DNA of 64,000 nt from Kribbella caucasensis (GCF_004361855.1 NZ_SNWQ01000022.1:83181-147180); one strand, 5' to 3'; shown: positions 17,184-25,745, counted from the stretch's first letter. Made by a program: numbers and translations. Notes: a model not told the origin generated them from the letters alone.

Positions 17184-18938
17184 TTATCCACAGATGGGGT
17201 TCTCCAGGGTGCCGATGAAGACCAGGGAGCTGGCTACGTCGGTCAGGTCGACCATTTGCTGGTTGTTCCGCAGTTGCAGCCGGTTCAGGCACGACAGCGC
17301 GAACTCCGGCGCGAACATGTCGTACTTCGCGAACGCGTCCGCCAACTCCGGTGTCGCCGCCTGGTAGTCGCGCACCGAGTCCCGCACGACGGCCCAGAAC
17401 TCCTCCGGCGTCAGCAGTCCCTCCCGATCGAGCAACGGCGAGAGGAACCGGAAGATGCAGTCGAACACATCCGTGAAGATGCTCAGCAACTTCTCATCGT
17501 CGGGTACGTCGGCGCGGACCCGTTCGGCGTCGGCGGAGAGCTCGGTCGAAGGACTCAGGACGGCGATCTCCTCCGCGATGTCCTTCATGATCACGCGGCT
17601 CGGCACCGCGTCCCGCAGTACCAGGATCAGGTTCTCCCCGTGCGGCATGTAGACCAGTTCGTACGCGTAGAAAGAGTGCAGCAACGGCACCAGGTACGCG
17701 TCGAGGTAAGCGCGCATCCACGCGGCCGGCGCGAGACCCGACTCGCGGATCAAGGCGGCCGCGAGCGGCGTACCGTGCCGGTCGACGTGCAGCAGGCTCG
17801 CCATCGTGGCAAGGCGTTCGCCCGAGTCGAGCGCCGGTAGCGGGCTCTCCCGCCAGAGCGCGGCCAGCATCTTCCGGTACGGCGAGATCTTCGGCGTCGC
17901 GGCCTCGTAGTACGTGTTGTGGTACCCGACCGCGGCGATCTCACGCAGTACCGAGAAGCCGTACCGCTTGAGTGTCACGTCGTTCTCGACCAGCCCGTAC
18001 ACCCAGTCGTTGATCGCCGGCGTCTTCTCCATGTACGTCGGTGACAGGCCGCGCATGAATCCCATGTTGAGCACCGACAACGCGGTCTTCACGTACGCGC
18101 GTTCCGGGTGCGACCGGTTGAAGAACGTCCGGATCGACTGCTGCGGCTGGTAATCGTCGTCGCTGGCGCCGAGGTGGATGATATGTCGCTGGGCGATGTC
18201 CGCGGCGAACGTGATCGACGTCTTGTTCTCCCACTGCCACGGGTGCACCGGCATCAGTCGATACCCGGCCGGGTCCTCGCCGACCGCGCGGATCCGTTCG
18301 GCGAATCGCTGCAACGTGTCCGGACCGAGTTCGTCGCGCAGGAACTCGTCGTAGGAGATCGTCGTGCTGTGCGACACCGTCGTACGGTCCGCGCGGGCGG
18401 CGATCCACGTCAGCCGGACTGCCGCACCCGTCTCCGGTGCGAAGGCGCGGTAGTCGTTCACGCCGAATCCGAGCCGGCCGTTGTTCGCGACGAAGCACGG
18501 GTGCCCCTCGGTCATCGCGGCCTCGATCGTCTGGAAGTCCGCGTGGACCAGGTCGGCCGCGATCAGGTCCGGCTTCGCCAGTTTGTACGCCGAGCTCGCG
18601 AGCGTGCTGCTGATCTCCTCGAGGTACACGGGCAACATGTCGGCACCGATGCCGAGCTGCTCGTGGAACTCGGTGATGAAGTCGAGCGCGTCCACCGGCG
18701 CCTCGGCCCCGTCCTTGGTCCGCCGGATGCTGGCGGCGTCCACCTCCCAGTGGTGCAAGGGGTAGAGCTTCGCCTCGAAGTAGTAATTGCTGACCGGGTT
18801 CGCGAGCAGGAAACCGTTGCCGGTGGCAATGGGTTCGAAGATGCGTTCGTGGGTGAACTCGGCCAGCGCCTTGCGGACCAGGGCGCGGTTGGCGACGGCC
18901 CAGACGTCCGGCTGGAGGTGTGCGGTCGGTTCGGTCAT
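17184..18938 (-). CDS. desD: IucA/IucC-family NIS siderophore synthetase (DesD-like)
   Basis: A 584-residue synthetase that, in this family, condenses and cyclises succinyl- or acetyl-N-hydroxycadaverine units into desferrioxamines using ATP. The IucA/IucC domain spans about residues 140-400, with HPCFVANNGRLGFG, MPVHPWQWEN and IRTFFNRSHPERAYVKTA, and the FhuF-like C-terminal domain has MPHGENLILVLRD. The start at ATG 18938 (MTEPTAHLQP) follows the desC stop by one base (TGAGATG); an in-frame ATG at 18953 lies inside desC. It is co-transcribed with desC below an iron box. Decarboxylase and monooxygenase partners (DesA, DesB) are not seen nearby. Confidence 0.9.
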   Translation of the reverse strand: MTEPTAHLQPDVWAVANRALVRKALAEFTHERIFEPIATGNGFLLANPVSNYYFEAKLYPLHHWEVDAASIRRTKDGAEAPVDALDFITEFHEQLGIGADMLPVYLEEISSTLASSAYKLAKPDLIAADLVHADFQTIEAAMTEGHPCFVANNGRLGFGVNDYRAFAPETGAAVRLTWIAARADRTTVSHSTTISYDEFLRDELGPDTLQRFAERIRAVGEDPAGYRLMPVHPWQWENKTSITFAADIAQRHIIHLGASDDDYQPQQSIRTFFNRSHPERAYVKTALSVLNMGFMRGLSPTYMEKTPAINDWVYGLVENDVTLKRYGFSVLREIAAVGYHNTYYEAATPKISPYRKMLAALWRESPLPALDSGERLATMASLLHVDRHGTPLAAALIRESGLAPAAWMRAYLDAYLVPLLHSFYAYELVYMPHGENLILVLRDAVPSRVIMKDIAEEIAVLSPSTELSADAERVRADVPDDEKLLSIFTDVFDCIFRFLSPLLDREGLLTPEEFWAVVRDSVRDYQAATPELADAFAKYDMFAPEFALSCLNRLQLRNNQQMVDLTDVASSLVFIGTLENPICG

Positions 18939-18939
18939 C

Positions 18940-19548
18940 TCAGCCTGCCTCATTCAGATCTGGAGTCGCGGCGGAAACCGCTTCGGCGTACTGGTCGCGG
19001 GTGCAGAAGCTCAGCCAGGACTGCTTGTCCGGCAGGTCGACGATGCTGTGCTTGCGGAAGCCCGTCCGTTCGTTCAGAGCTTGGATCTTGGTGTTGTTCA
19101 CGTCGGGTTCGACCACGACGCGGTCCACCAGCGGATCACTGAACAGGAAGTTGAGGATCGTCTCGAACACGGCTCCGGTGAAACCCGGGATGCGGTGCTC
19201 GGGCGGTGCCACCAGGACGTGCATGCCGATGTCGCCGGGCGCGGGGTCGTACACCTTGCCGACCGGATCGTGCTTGGGTTCGTACCGCTCCATCAGGAAC
19301 GCGGGGCGGCCGTCGTGCTCGCCGAGGAACGCCTGGTGATATCCGGTCTGCTCGATCCGCCGGTATTCCCTGCGCACGTCGGCGACCGATGCCTCCGTCA
19401 GGCCCCAGTACCGTGCGTACGGCTGGGTGACCCAGCTGTGCAGGGTCGGGGTGTCGGCGTCCACGTCCAGCGGGCGGAGGGTGAGCGCGCCGACGCCGGC
19501 AGTGTGATGCCGGTAGAAGGGCTGTCGTTCTGGCGCAGCACGGTTCAT
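18940..19548 (-). CDS. desC: GNAT-type siderophore acyltransferase (DesC/AlcB-like)
   Basis: A 202-residue acyltransferase of the AlcB/IucB-like conserved siderophore type, with LRPLDVDADTPTLHSWV at the start, DIGMHVLVAPPEHRIPGF in the acyl-CoA site and a C-terminal NTKIQALNERTGFRKH. In the desferrioxamine pathway it acylates N-hydroxycadaverine. It is the first gene of the pair, 35 bases downstream of a DtxR/IdeR-type iron box, so low iron should switch it on. The DesC product feeds the DesD synthetase encoded next. Confidence 0.88.
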   Translation of the reverse strand: MNRAAPERQPFYRHHTAGVGALTLRPLDVDADTPTLHSWVTQPYARYWGLTEASVADVRREYRRIEQTGYHQAFLGEHDGRPAFLMERYEPKHDPVGKVYDPAPGDIGMHVLVAPPEHRIPGFTGAVFETILNFLFSDPLVDRVVVEPDVNNTKIQALNERTGFRKHSIVDLPDKQSWLSFCTRDQYAEAVSAATPDLNEAG

Positions 19549-19583
19549 GGCGGATTCCCTGCTTTCGAGGTGGGCGACTCCTG

Positions 19584-19602
19584 TTAGCTAAGGCTTACCT
19601 TA
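19584..19602. promoter_or_regulatory. iron box (DtxR/IdeR/DmdR1-type operator)
   Basis: TTAGCTAAGGCTTACCTTA agrees closely with the actinobacterial iron-box palindrome TTAGGTTAGSCTAACCTAA. It lies 36 bases before the desC start, in the promoter region. Iron-loaded regulator bound here would repress desCD. The same box may also affect the divergent GPP34 gene 136 bases away. Confidence 0.85.
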
Positions 19603-19737
19603 GTAGATAACTGAGAGGGCATCGAATCCGGTCCGCATCCCGGCGCCGTCCGGGCGGGCGCCACTACTGAAGGGGGATGCAGCGGGTACACCGCGAGGCT
19701 GATGTTGGCTGATCGATCGGCGGCCTACGTTGGAGGC

Positions 19738-20416
19738 ATGTTGATCGCCGAGGATCTCCTGTTGCTGCTGTACGACGACGCGAGTGGCAAGCCGATCGCT
19801 GGGTCGCCGGGGCTGGACTACGCGCTGGCCGGGGCGGTCGTCATCGAGTTGACGATGCTGGGCAAGGTGAACGTCGCCGGGCCGGGAGAGGACGTCAAGG
19901 CAAGGCCGGTTGAAGGTGCTGGACACAGCGCCGACCGGCGACGCCGTACTGGACGAGCGGCTGGCCGTCCTGGTCGGGAAGGCGGGCCGGAAGCCCAAGG
20001 ACGTGATGGGGAAGCTGTCGAAGAAGCTGCGCGACCAGGTGCTGGAGCGGCTGGCCGGGCGGGGAATTCTTGAGGCGGACAAGGACAAGGTGCTCGGGCT
20101 GTTCCCGGTGACGCGGTGGCCGGCCAAGGACGCACAGCACGAGCTGGAGGTCCGGGCGGGGCTGGAGGGCGTACTCAAGCTCGGGATGCAGCCGGATGAG
20201 CGGACCGGTGCGCTGATCGCGTTGCTGAGCGCGTTGAACGTGGTGCCGAAGGTGGTGACGGACGCGGTCGACAAGAAGGCGCTGAAGCAGCGCGCCAAGG
20301 CGATCGCGGAGTCCGATTGGGCCGCGGACGCGGTGCGCAAGGCCGTGCAGGAGATGCAGGCAGCGGTCACGACCACGATCGTGGTCTCGGCCGGGGGAGC
20401 AACAGCCGGAAACTGA
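19738..20416 (+). pseudogene. GPP34/GOLPH3-family protein gene interrupted by a frameshift
   Basis: Two overlapping frames together make one normal-length GPP34 protein (about 225 residues). The first (19738 to about 19900) reads MLIAEDLLLLLYDDASGKP and YALAGAVVIELTMLGKV, the family start; the second (from about 19905, in the +1 frame, to 20416) reads LKVLDTAPTGDAVLDERL and on through the normal C-terminus. The join lies at about 19900-19910 (AAGGCCGGTTGAAGG), needing one skipped base (or two lost). No obvious slippery site is seen, so mutation or sequence error is likelier than programmed shifting. Family members bind phosphoinositides in eukaryotes; the bacterial role is unknown. The ATG at 19738 follows GGAGG too closely, so TTG 19741 might be used. 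Confidence 0.75.
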
Positions 20417-20419
20417 CCT

Positions 20420-20438
20420 GGTGGAGGTGTCCTCCACC
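20420..20438. terminator. short bidirectional hairpin
   Basis: GGTGGAGG (20420-20427) pairs exactly with CCTCCACC (20431-20438) over a 3-base loop, between the convergent GPP34 and lipoprotein genes. Confidence 0.5.
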
Positions 20439-20452
20439 TGACGATTGCCGGT

Positions 20453-20992
20453 CTACTCCGCTTGGCAGTTGGCTGTGCAGAGCTTGTCCATCAGGCTCAG
20501 GTGCGCGCCCGGTTCTTCACTGTCCACCTCGACCGACCAGTCGATCTGCCAGTCGCCCTCGGTGGTCTGCGCCGCCGTCTCGTCCGCCTGCTCACCGAAC
20601 CAGTCGACCATCGGCTGAGCGGGGCTGACCTGTGCCAGCTCCAGCGCCTGCGGCAACACCTTGCCGATCGCGGCCGCTGCGACGTCTGCGGATCCCTCCG
20701 AATGCAGTGACACGACCGGCGGCCGAGTGTGGTTGCCCGTGAGTACCCACACCGCCACCGCGCCCGTAGTACAGATCGCGTAGTCGCCGTCCCTGCCGCA
20801 CGTGTACCCGGCGCCCGACAAGCGGGAGATGACCTCCGTCGGGGTCACCGTCGACACCTCACTGGACGGGGTGTCGACGGCGGCCGGTGTCTGCTCGGAG
20901 GACGGTGTCTCTTCGGGCGGGTTGTCGTTCGAGCAGGCCGTGGTACCGACGAGCAGGGCGATGCTCGTCAACGCGATGCCGATGCGGTTCAG
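20453..20992 (-). CDS. putative lipoprotein, probable CTG start coupled to deoD
   Basis: No family is recognised. If translation begins at CTG 20992, whose last two bases are the first two of the deoD stop (CTGA), the protein is 179 residues and opens with a textbook lipoprotein signal: MNRIGIALTSIALLVGTTAC. A TTG at 20971 is the only ordinary start nearby and would lose the basic residue. After the lipobox cysteine comes a Pro/Ser/Thr/Glu-rich linker (about 22-55), then a small domain with four cysteines (YTCGRDGDYAIC, LCTANC), suggesting disulfides outside the membrane. It is likely anchored on the outer face of the cell membrane. Confidence 0.65.
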   Translation of the reverse strand: MNRIGIALTSIALLVGTTACSNDNPPEETPSSEQTPAAVDTPSSEVSTVTPTEVISRLSGAGYTCGRDGDYAICTTGAVAVWVLTGNHTRPPVVSLHSEGSADVAAAAIGKVLPQALELAQVSPAQPMVDWFGEQADETAAQTTEGDWQIDWSVEVDSEEPGAHLSLMDKLCTANCQAE

Positions 20993-21702
20993 ACCGGTAC
21001 CTCGATCGCTGCGTCGAGTGCGATGGTGATCATCTCGGAGAAGGTGGTCTGCCGCTCCTCGGCGGTCGTCTCCTCCTTGGTGATCAGGTGGTCCGACACG
21101 GTCATGATGCCGAGCGCGCGACGACCGAACTTGGCGGCCAGCGTGTACAGCGCGGAGGCCTCCATCTCGATCCCCAGGACGCCGTACTCCGCGGTCCGCG
21201 CCACCAGGTCGGGGCGGTCGTTGTAGAACAGGTCGCCGGAGAACACCTGGCCGACGTGCACGTTCAGCCCGGCGCGCTCCGCGTTGTCCACAGCCGCACG
21301 GAGCAACTGGTAGTCGGCGGTCGGCGCGTAGTCGATCCCGTGGAACCGGAGCCGGTTCATCTGCGAGTCGGTGCTGGCGGACATCGCCACGATCACGTCG
21401 CGGAGCTTGACCTTCTCGGTCAGCGCGCCACACGTACCGACCCGGATCAGCGTCTGTACGTCGTACTCGGCGAACAGTTCGTTCGCGTAGATCGAGGCCG
21501 ACGGCTGACCCATCCCGGAGCCCTGGACGGAGACCTGCTCACCCTTGTAGGTGCCGGTGAACCCGTACATGTTCCGGACCTCGTTGTACCGAGTGACGTC
21601 TGACAGGTAGGTCTCGGCGATCCACTGGGCCCGCAGGGGATCCCCGGGGAACAGCACGCGCGGAGCGATCTGCCCCTTCTCGGCGGCGATGTGAATACTC
21701 AT
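20989..21702 (-). CDS. deoD: purine-nucleoside phosphorylase DeoD
   Basis: A 237-residue hexameric-type purine nucleoside phosphorylase that splits purine nucleosides with phosphate in salvage. Visible motifs are MSIHIAAEKGQIA at the start, FPGDPLRA for phosphate, RVGTCGAL, GIEMEASALYTLA for ribose, and VSDHL with the catalytic aspartate. An SD (GGGAGGA) eight bases before ATG 21702 fixes the start, ten codons inside the longest frame. It diverges from nudC over about 75 bases and overlaps the lipoprotein start. Confidence 0.93.
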   Translation of the reverse strand: MSIHIAAEKGQIAPRVLFPGDPLRAQWIAETYLSDVTRYNEVRNMYGFTGTYKGEQVSVQGSGMGQPSASIYANELFAEYDVQTLIRVGTCGALTEKVKLRDVIVAMSASTDSQMNRLRFHGIDYAPTADYQLLRAAVDNAERAGLNVHVGQVFSGDLFYNDRPDLVARTAEYGVLGIEMEASALYTLAAKFGRRALGIMTVSDHLITKEETTAEERQTTFSEMITIALDAAIEVPV

Positions 21703-21777
21703 GGACGGGATCCTCCCACGGAGGGTCCCCAACTGCGCCCCGGGCGCGGTGAGGACCCTTGCCGCGCGGGATAGTTT

Positions 21778-22707
21778 GTGGCTGTGGCCTACTCGATCAG
21801 TCCTGGTTCGCTCGCTCTGTCCCGTTCCGTCCTGGACCGCGCCGCTGACCGGCGACGGGACACCGAGTGGCTGGAGAAGGTGTGGGCCTCACCGGACACA
21901 CAGGTCGCGGTGGTCGCCAAGGACAAGTTGGTGGTGACAGCAGAGCGCACCGCACTGAAGCTGGTGTCGCCTACGGAGGCGCCGGAGGGCATCCGGATCT
22001 TCCTGGGCATCGACCGTGAAGCAGGCGCCGGCCAGACCGCCGACGGGCGCGCCGTGTTCGCAGTACTGGTCGAGGGCGAGCCGGACGAGTCGTACGCCGG
22101 GCTGCGCGAGATCGGCGGCATCCTGGACGACCGGGAGGCCGGGATCGCGGTCAACGTGGTCGGCCTGTCCAACTGGCACGGCGTACACACGCACTGTGCG
22201 AACTGCGGCGAACACACCGAGGTCGTCGAAGCCGGTCACGTCCGTGAGTGCCCTACCTGCGGTGCGCACCACTTCCCGCGGAGCGACCCGGCGATCATCG
22301 TGCTCGTGACGGACGACCATGACCGTGCACTGCTCGGCCGCAACCCGAATTGGCCGCCTGGCCGCTTCTCCACCCTCGCCGGCTTCGTGGAGCCCGGTGA
22401 ATCCCTGGAGGCCGCCGTACGCCGCGAGGTCCTCGAGGAAAGTGGTGTCGTCGTCGGCAACGACGTGTACTACGCGGGCAGCCAGCCCTGGCCGCTGCCG
22501 TCGAGCCTGATGCTCGGGTTCTACGCGGTCGCGACCGAGTTCGACATCGAGGTGGACGCGGACGAGATCGTCGACGCCCGCTGGTTCAGCCGGGACGACC
22601 TGCGCGCGCTGATCGAGGAGGGCTCGATGGCCCTCCCCGGCAACATCTCCATCTCCCGCCGCCTGATCGAAGGCTGGTACGGCGCCGAACTGACCGGCAG
22701 CTGGTAG
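21778..22707 (+). CDS. nudC: NAD(H) pyrophosphatase / NADH-capped RNA hydrolase NudC
   Basis: A 309-residue NUDIX enzyme. It has the zinc ribbon CANC...CPTC (about residues 140-160), the Nudix box GFVEPGESLEAAVRREVLEE and the diagnostic SQPWPLPSSLM motif that marks NADH pyrophosphatases. It hydrolyses NADH to NMNH and AMP and, in known members, removes NAD caps from RNA. The start is GTG at 21778 (GTG GCT GTG), with a second GTG two codons later. Its stop is only three bases from the stop of the convergent mycoredoxin gene, as in mycobacterial neighbourhoods. Confidence 0.94.
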   Translation: MAVAYSISPGSLALSRSVLDRAADRRRDTEWLEKVWASPDTQVAVVAKDKLVVTAERTALKLVSPTEAPEGIRIFLGIDREAGAGQTADGRAVFAVLVEGEPDESYAGLREIGGILDDREAGIAVNVVGLSNWHGVHTHCANCGEHTEVVEAGHVRECPTCGAHHFPRSDPAIIVLVTDDHDRALLGRNPNWPPGRFSTLAGFVEPGESLEAAVRREVLEESGVVVGNDVYYAGSQPWPLPSSLMLGFYAVATEFDIEVDADEIVDARWFSRDDLRALIEEGSMALPGNISISRRLIEGWYGAELTGSW

Positions 22708-22710
22708 TAC

Positions 22711-22950
22711 TCAGGCGACGAGCTTCTCGGCGACCTGCGCGAGGCTCGGGTTCGTCATCGCGGTGCCGTCCGGGAAGACCACCGTCGGCACCGTCTGGTT
22801 GCCGTTGTTGATCTTCTCGACCAGCTTGGCGGCGTCCGGCACCTGCTCGATGTCGACCTCGGCGAACGCGATCCCGGCCCGCTTCAGCTGACCCTTCAGC
22901 CGGTGGCAGTAACCGCACCAAGGGGTCGAGTACATCGTCAGTGCCGCCAT
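22711..22950 (-). CDS. mrx1: mycoredoxin 1 (glutaredoxin-fold)
   Basis: A 79-residue thioredoxin-fold protein, MAALTMYSTPWCGYCHRLK, with CGYC active site, TVPTVV cis-proline loop and a C-terminal helix. In actinobacteria it reduces mycothiol mixed disulfides. The gene lies between nudC and uvrD2 as in Mycobacterium, diverging from uvrD2 with about 110 bases between starts. A mycothiol-dependent-type enzyme at 5.8 kb agrees with a mycothiol-using cell. Confidence 0.93.
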   Translation of the reverse strand: MAALTMYSTPWCGYCHRLKGQLKRAGIAFAEVDIEQVPDAAKLVEKINNGNQTVPTVVFPDGTAMTNPSLAQVAEKLVA

Positions 22951-23060
22951 CGTGGCTTGCTCCGTCTCTCGTCGTCACCGGGCCGCGAATTCTGTCCGCC
23001 GACCCGTCTAGGGTGGTCCTCGTTGTATCCGAACCACTGCGACGGGGGTCCTGTTCCCGC

Positions 23061-25181
23061 ATGTCTCAGCCCGTGAGCGACTTCACACAGGTCGTGGCGA
23101 GCCGGTCCGCCGACGCCCTGCTCGAGGCCCTCGACCCCGAGCAGCGAGCCGTCGCGACCGCGCTGCACGGGTCCGTCGTGGTGATGGCTGGCGCCGGAAC
23201 CGGGAAGACCCGCGCGATCACCCACCGGATCGCGTACGGCGTGCGGACGGGCACGTTCGACCCGGTCCGGGTGCTCGCCGTGACGTTCACCCAGCGTGCC
23301 GCGGGGGAGATGCGTGGCCGGCTCGCCCAGCTCGGCGCGGACGGCGTACAGGCCCGGACGTTCCACTCCGCGGCGTTGCGGCAGGCGCGCTTCTTCTGGC
23401 CGAAGGTGTACGGGTCGGAGTTGCCGCCGATCGTGGACCGGAAGTTCCCGCTGCTGACCGAGGCGGCGTCGCGGTGCCGGGTCCGGGTGGACACGCCCGC
23501 GTTGCGCGACCTGGCCGGTGAGGTCGAGTGGTCGAAGGTGAGCAACGTCCGCCCCGACGACTACGCCCGGATCGCGCCGAAGTCGGGCCGGACCCTGGCG
23601 GCCTTCGACCCGGCCACGATCGCCCGGATCTTCGCGGCGTACGAGGACGTCAAGCTGGAGCGCGGCCGGATCGATCTGGAGGACGTGCTGCTTTGCGCGG
23701 TCGCGCTGCTCGCCGAGGACGAGCGGGTCGCGGCCGAGATCCGGCGGCAGTACAGGACCTTTGTGGTCGACGAGTACCAGGACGTCAGCCCACTGCAGCA
23801 GAGTCTGCTCGACCTGTGGCTGGGTGGGCGCGAGGACGTGTGCGTGGTCGGTGATCCCGCGCAGACCATCTACTCGTGGGCCGGCGCCGACCCGCAGAAC
23901 CTGGTCCGCTTCGCCGCGCGGCACCCGTCGGCGACCGTGATCAAGCTGATCCGGGACTACCGCTCGACCCCACAGGTGGTGGAGGTCGCCAACAAGATCC
24001 TCGACGCCGCCGGCACGGCCGGGCTGCCCGGGCAGGTGACTCTGCGTTCGCAGCGCGAGCCCGGCCCGGCGCCGACGTACCGGGAATATCCCGACGAGGT
24101 TGCCGAGGCGGACGGGGTGGCCCGCGCGATCCAGCGCTTACAAGACTCCGGTACGGCGCTGCGCGACATCGCCGTGTTGTTCCGGACCAATGCGCAGTCG
24201 GAGAACTTCGAACAGGCGTTGGCCGAGCGGCGGATCCCGGCGGTGCTGAAGGGGGCCGAGCGGTTCTTCGAGCGGGCCGAGATCCGGCAGGCGGCGATGC
24301 TGCTGCGCGGTCAGACCAAGGCGGGGGACAGCGGGGGAGACCTCGCTGAGACCGTTCGCGGGGTGCTCGCCGGGGCCGGGTGGTCCCCCGAGCAGCCAAC
24401 CGGCAAGGGCGCGGTCCGGGATCGGTGGGAGTCGCTCAGCGCGCTGGTGACGATGACGTCGGACTTCGCGGCCGCGCATCCAGAGGCGGGGCTGGCCGAG
24501 CTGATGACCGAGCTCGACCGGCGCGCGGCGATCCAGCACGCGCCGCTCGCGGAGGGTGTCACGCTCGCGACGCTGCATACCGCGAAGGGCCTGGAGTGGG
24601 GCTGCGTCTTCATCGTCGGCGCCCACGAGGGGACGCTGCCGATCAGCTACGCCCAGACCCCGTCTCAGGTGGAGGAGGAGCGGCGGCTCTTCTATGTCGG
24701 TGTCACCCGGGCGAAGGACCAGCTCTCCGTCAGTTGGTCCACGTCACGCTCTCCGGGTGGCCGTGGCCAGCGGGGGCCTACTCGTTTTCTCGATCCGCTC
24801 GGCGTCCGCGGCTCGTCCCGCTCGGCGTCGGACTGGCAGCCGTCGTCCCCTCGTACCGGCCGGGAGCGCTCGGACAAGCCGATCCCGAAGTGCCGCGTCT
24901 GTGGTCGCGCCCTGCTCGACGCGGGCGCGCGCAAACTCGGCCGCTGCGAGGACTGCCCGTCGACGATGGACCAGAAGCTGTACGACGCCCTGTTCGAATG
25001 GCGCGCCGAGCGAGCCGCCGAGGAGAGCGTGCCCGCCTTCGTCATCCTCACCGACGCCACGCTCACAGCCGTCGCCGAAGCCCGCCCGACCGACGAACGG
25101 TCCCTCCTCCGCCTCCCCGGCATCGGCCGCACCAAACTGACCAAGTACGGCGAACCCATCCTCAACATCTGCACCCGCTGA
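23061..25181 (+). CDS. uvrD2: ATP-dependent DNA helicase UvrD2 with HRDC domain
   Basis: A 706-residue superfamily-1 helicase. Walker A GAGTGKTR is near residue 46, motif II VVDEYQDV near 236, motif III GDPAQTIYSWAGA, and motif VI RRLFYVGVTRAK. After the motor come a tetracysteine zinc site (CRVC near 611 and CEDC near 629) and a C-terminal HRDC domain (about 635-706), the architecture known for mycobacterial UvrD2. ATG 23061 (MSQPVSDF) is chosen over the longer frame from 22941, whose extra 40 residues look non-coding. It sits upstream of whiB7, as in M. tuberculosis. Confidence 0.93.
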   Translation: MSQPVSDFTQVVASRSADALLEALDPEQRAVATALHGSVVVMAGAGTGKTRAITHRIAYGVRTGTFDPVRVLAVTFTQRAAGEMRGRLAQLGADGVQARTFHSAALRQARFFWPKVYGSELPPIVDRKFPLLTEAASRCRVRVDTPALRDLAGEVEWSKVSNVRPDDYARIAPKSGRTLAAFDPATIARIFAAYEDVKLERGRIDLEDVLLCAVALLAEDERVAAEIRRQYRTFVVDEYQDVSPLQQSLLDLWLGGREDVCVVGDPAQTIYSWAGADPQNLVRFAARHPSATVIKLIRDYRSTPQVVEVANKILDAAGTAGLPGQVTLRSQREPGPAPTYREYPDEVAEADGVARAIQRLQDSGTALRDIAVLFRTNAQSENFEQALAERRIPAVLKGAERFFERAEIRQAAMLLRGQTKAGDSGGDLAETVRGVLAGAGWSPEQPTGKGAVRDRWESLSALVTMTSDFAAAHPEAGLAELMTELDRRAAIQHAPLAEGVTLATLHTAKGLEWGCVFIVGAHEGTLPISYAQTPSQVEEERRLFYVGVTRAKDQLSVSWSTSRSPGGRGQRGPTRFLDPLGVRGSSRSASDWQPSSPRTGRERSDKPIPKCRVCGRALLDAGARKLGRCEDCPSTMDQKLYDALFEWRAERAAEESVPAFVILTDATLTAVAEARPTDERSLLRLPGIGRTKLTKYGEPILNICTR

Positions 25182-25244
25182 CCGCACCACAGCTGCACCG
25201 CCCCGCCGGCCCGGCCTGCGGGCGGCGCAGGCCGGTTCCGGGGG

Positions 25245-25337
25245 GACCTTGAACAGGAACCGGGGAGCTCAGACAGGTCCCGAACCTGTCCGAGGTCCCC
25301 GGTTCCCGTCCGAGGTCCCCGGTTCCTGGTCAAGGTC
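25245..25337. repeat. nested hairpin element, third locus of the GGGACC/GGACAGG family
   Basis: The outer arms GACCTTGAACAGGAACCGGGG (25245-25265) and the complement of 25317-25337 differ at one base. Inside, AACCGGGGAGCTCAGACAGG and the complement of 25285-25304 differ at two. An extra half unit (CCGTCCGAGGTCCCCGGTTCC) sits at about 25307-25326. It follows uvrD2 and shares sequence with the elements near 3.8-4.2 kb and 15.83 kb. The rest of 25182-25600 holds no gene that I can support. Confidence 0.85.
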
Positions 25338-25610
25338 GCAGCGGCGACCCAGCGGTGCAGGCCCGCGTCGTACCGGCGAAGCTGCCCCATCGGGCAGGCC
25401 GCCGGAAAAGGCCTTGCGTGGTTGACGGCGGCGAGCGCACAGTGGACGGGTGTGATTTTGCTGAGAGCAGACAGATCGCGGCGCGTGGCATTTAGGTGAC
25501 ACAGGCAACGATCTCGCAGGGTGCCGGTGAGGCCCCGGAGCGTGCCGGGTCGGCGCGGCGGCCGCAAGATGAGGCCGCTTCGGCGGCAACTTCCGGCCAA
25601 CTTCGGAAAC

Positions 25611-25654
25611 TGGCGATAAATAGTTTGCGGGCCTCGCATGCCTCGGCGTACTGT
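25611..25654 (+). promoter_or_regulatory. probable whiB7 promoter with AT-rich WhiB7-type box
   Basis: The AT-rich stretch GGCGATAAATAG lies directly before a -35-like TTGCGG (25625-25630); 18 bases later is a -10-like TACTGT (25649-25654). Autoregulated WhiB7 promoters are known to carry an AT-rich block just upstream of -35, bound by the WhiB7 AT-hook. Transcription would start near 25661, giving a leader of about 430 nt. Confidence 0.6.
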
Positions 25655-25745
25655 TCTTTCTGCGGTCACCGGTGTGGCCGAAAACTTCAAACCATAGCGA
25701 TCGAGCTTGCTGCCCGTTCGTCACAACGAGAGGAGGTGCCCTGGG

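Noticed and set aside
17184..17192. A perfect DnaA box (TTATCCACA)
   Set aside because: Single copy within the desD stop region, with no neighbours; likely chance.
20453..21433. A 326-codon open frame covering the lipoprotein and part of deoD
   Set aside because: Its upstream half is antisense-like sequence in the deoD frame region; only the part from the lipoprotein signal onward is protein-like.
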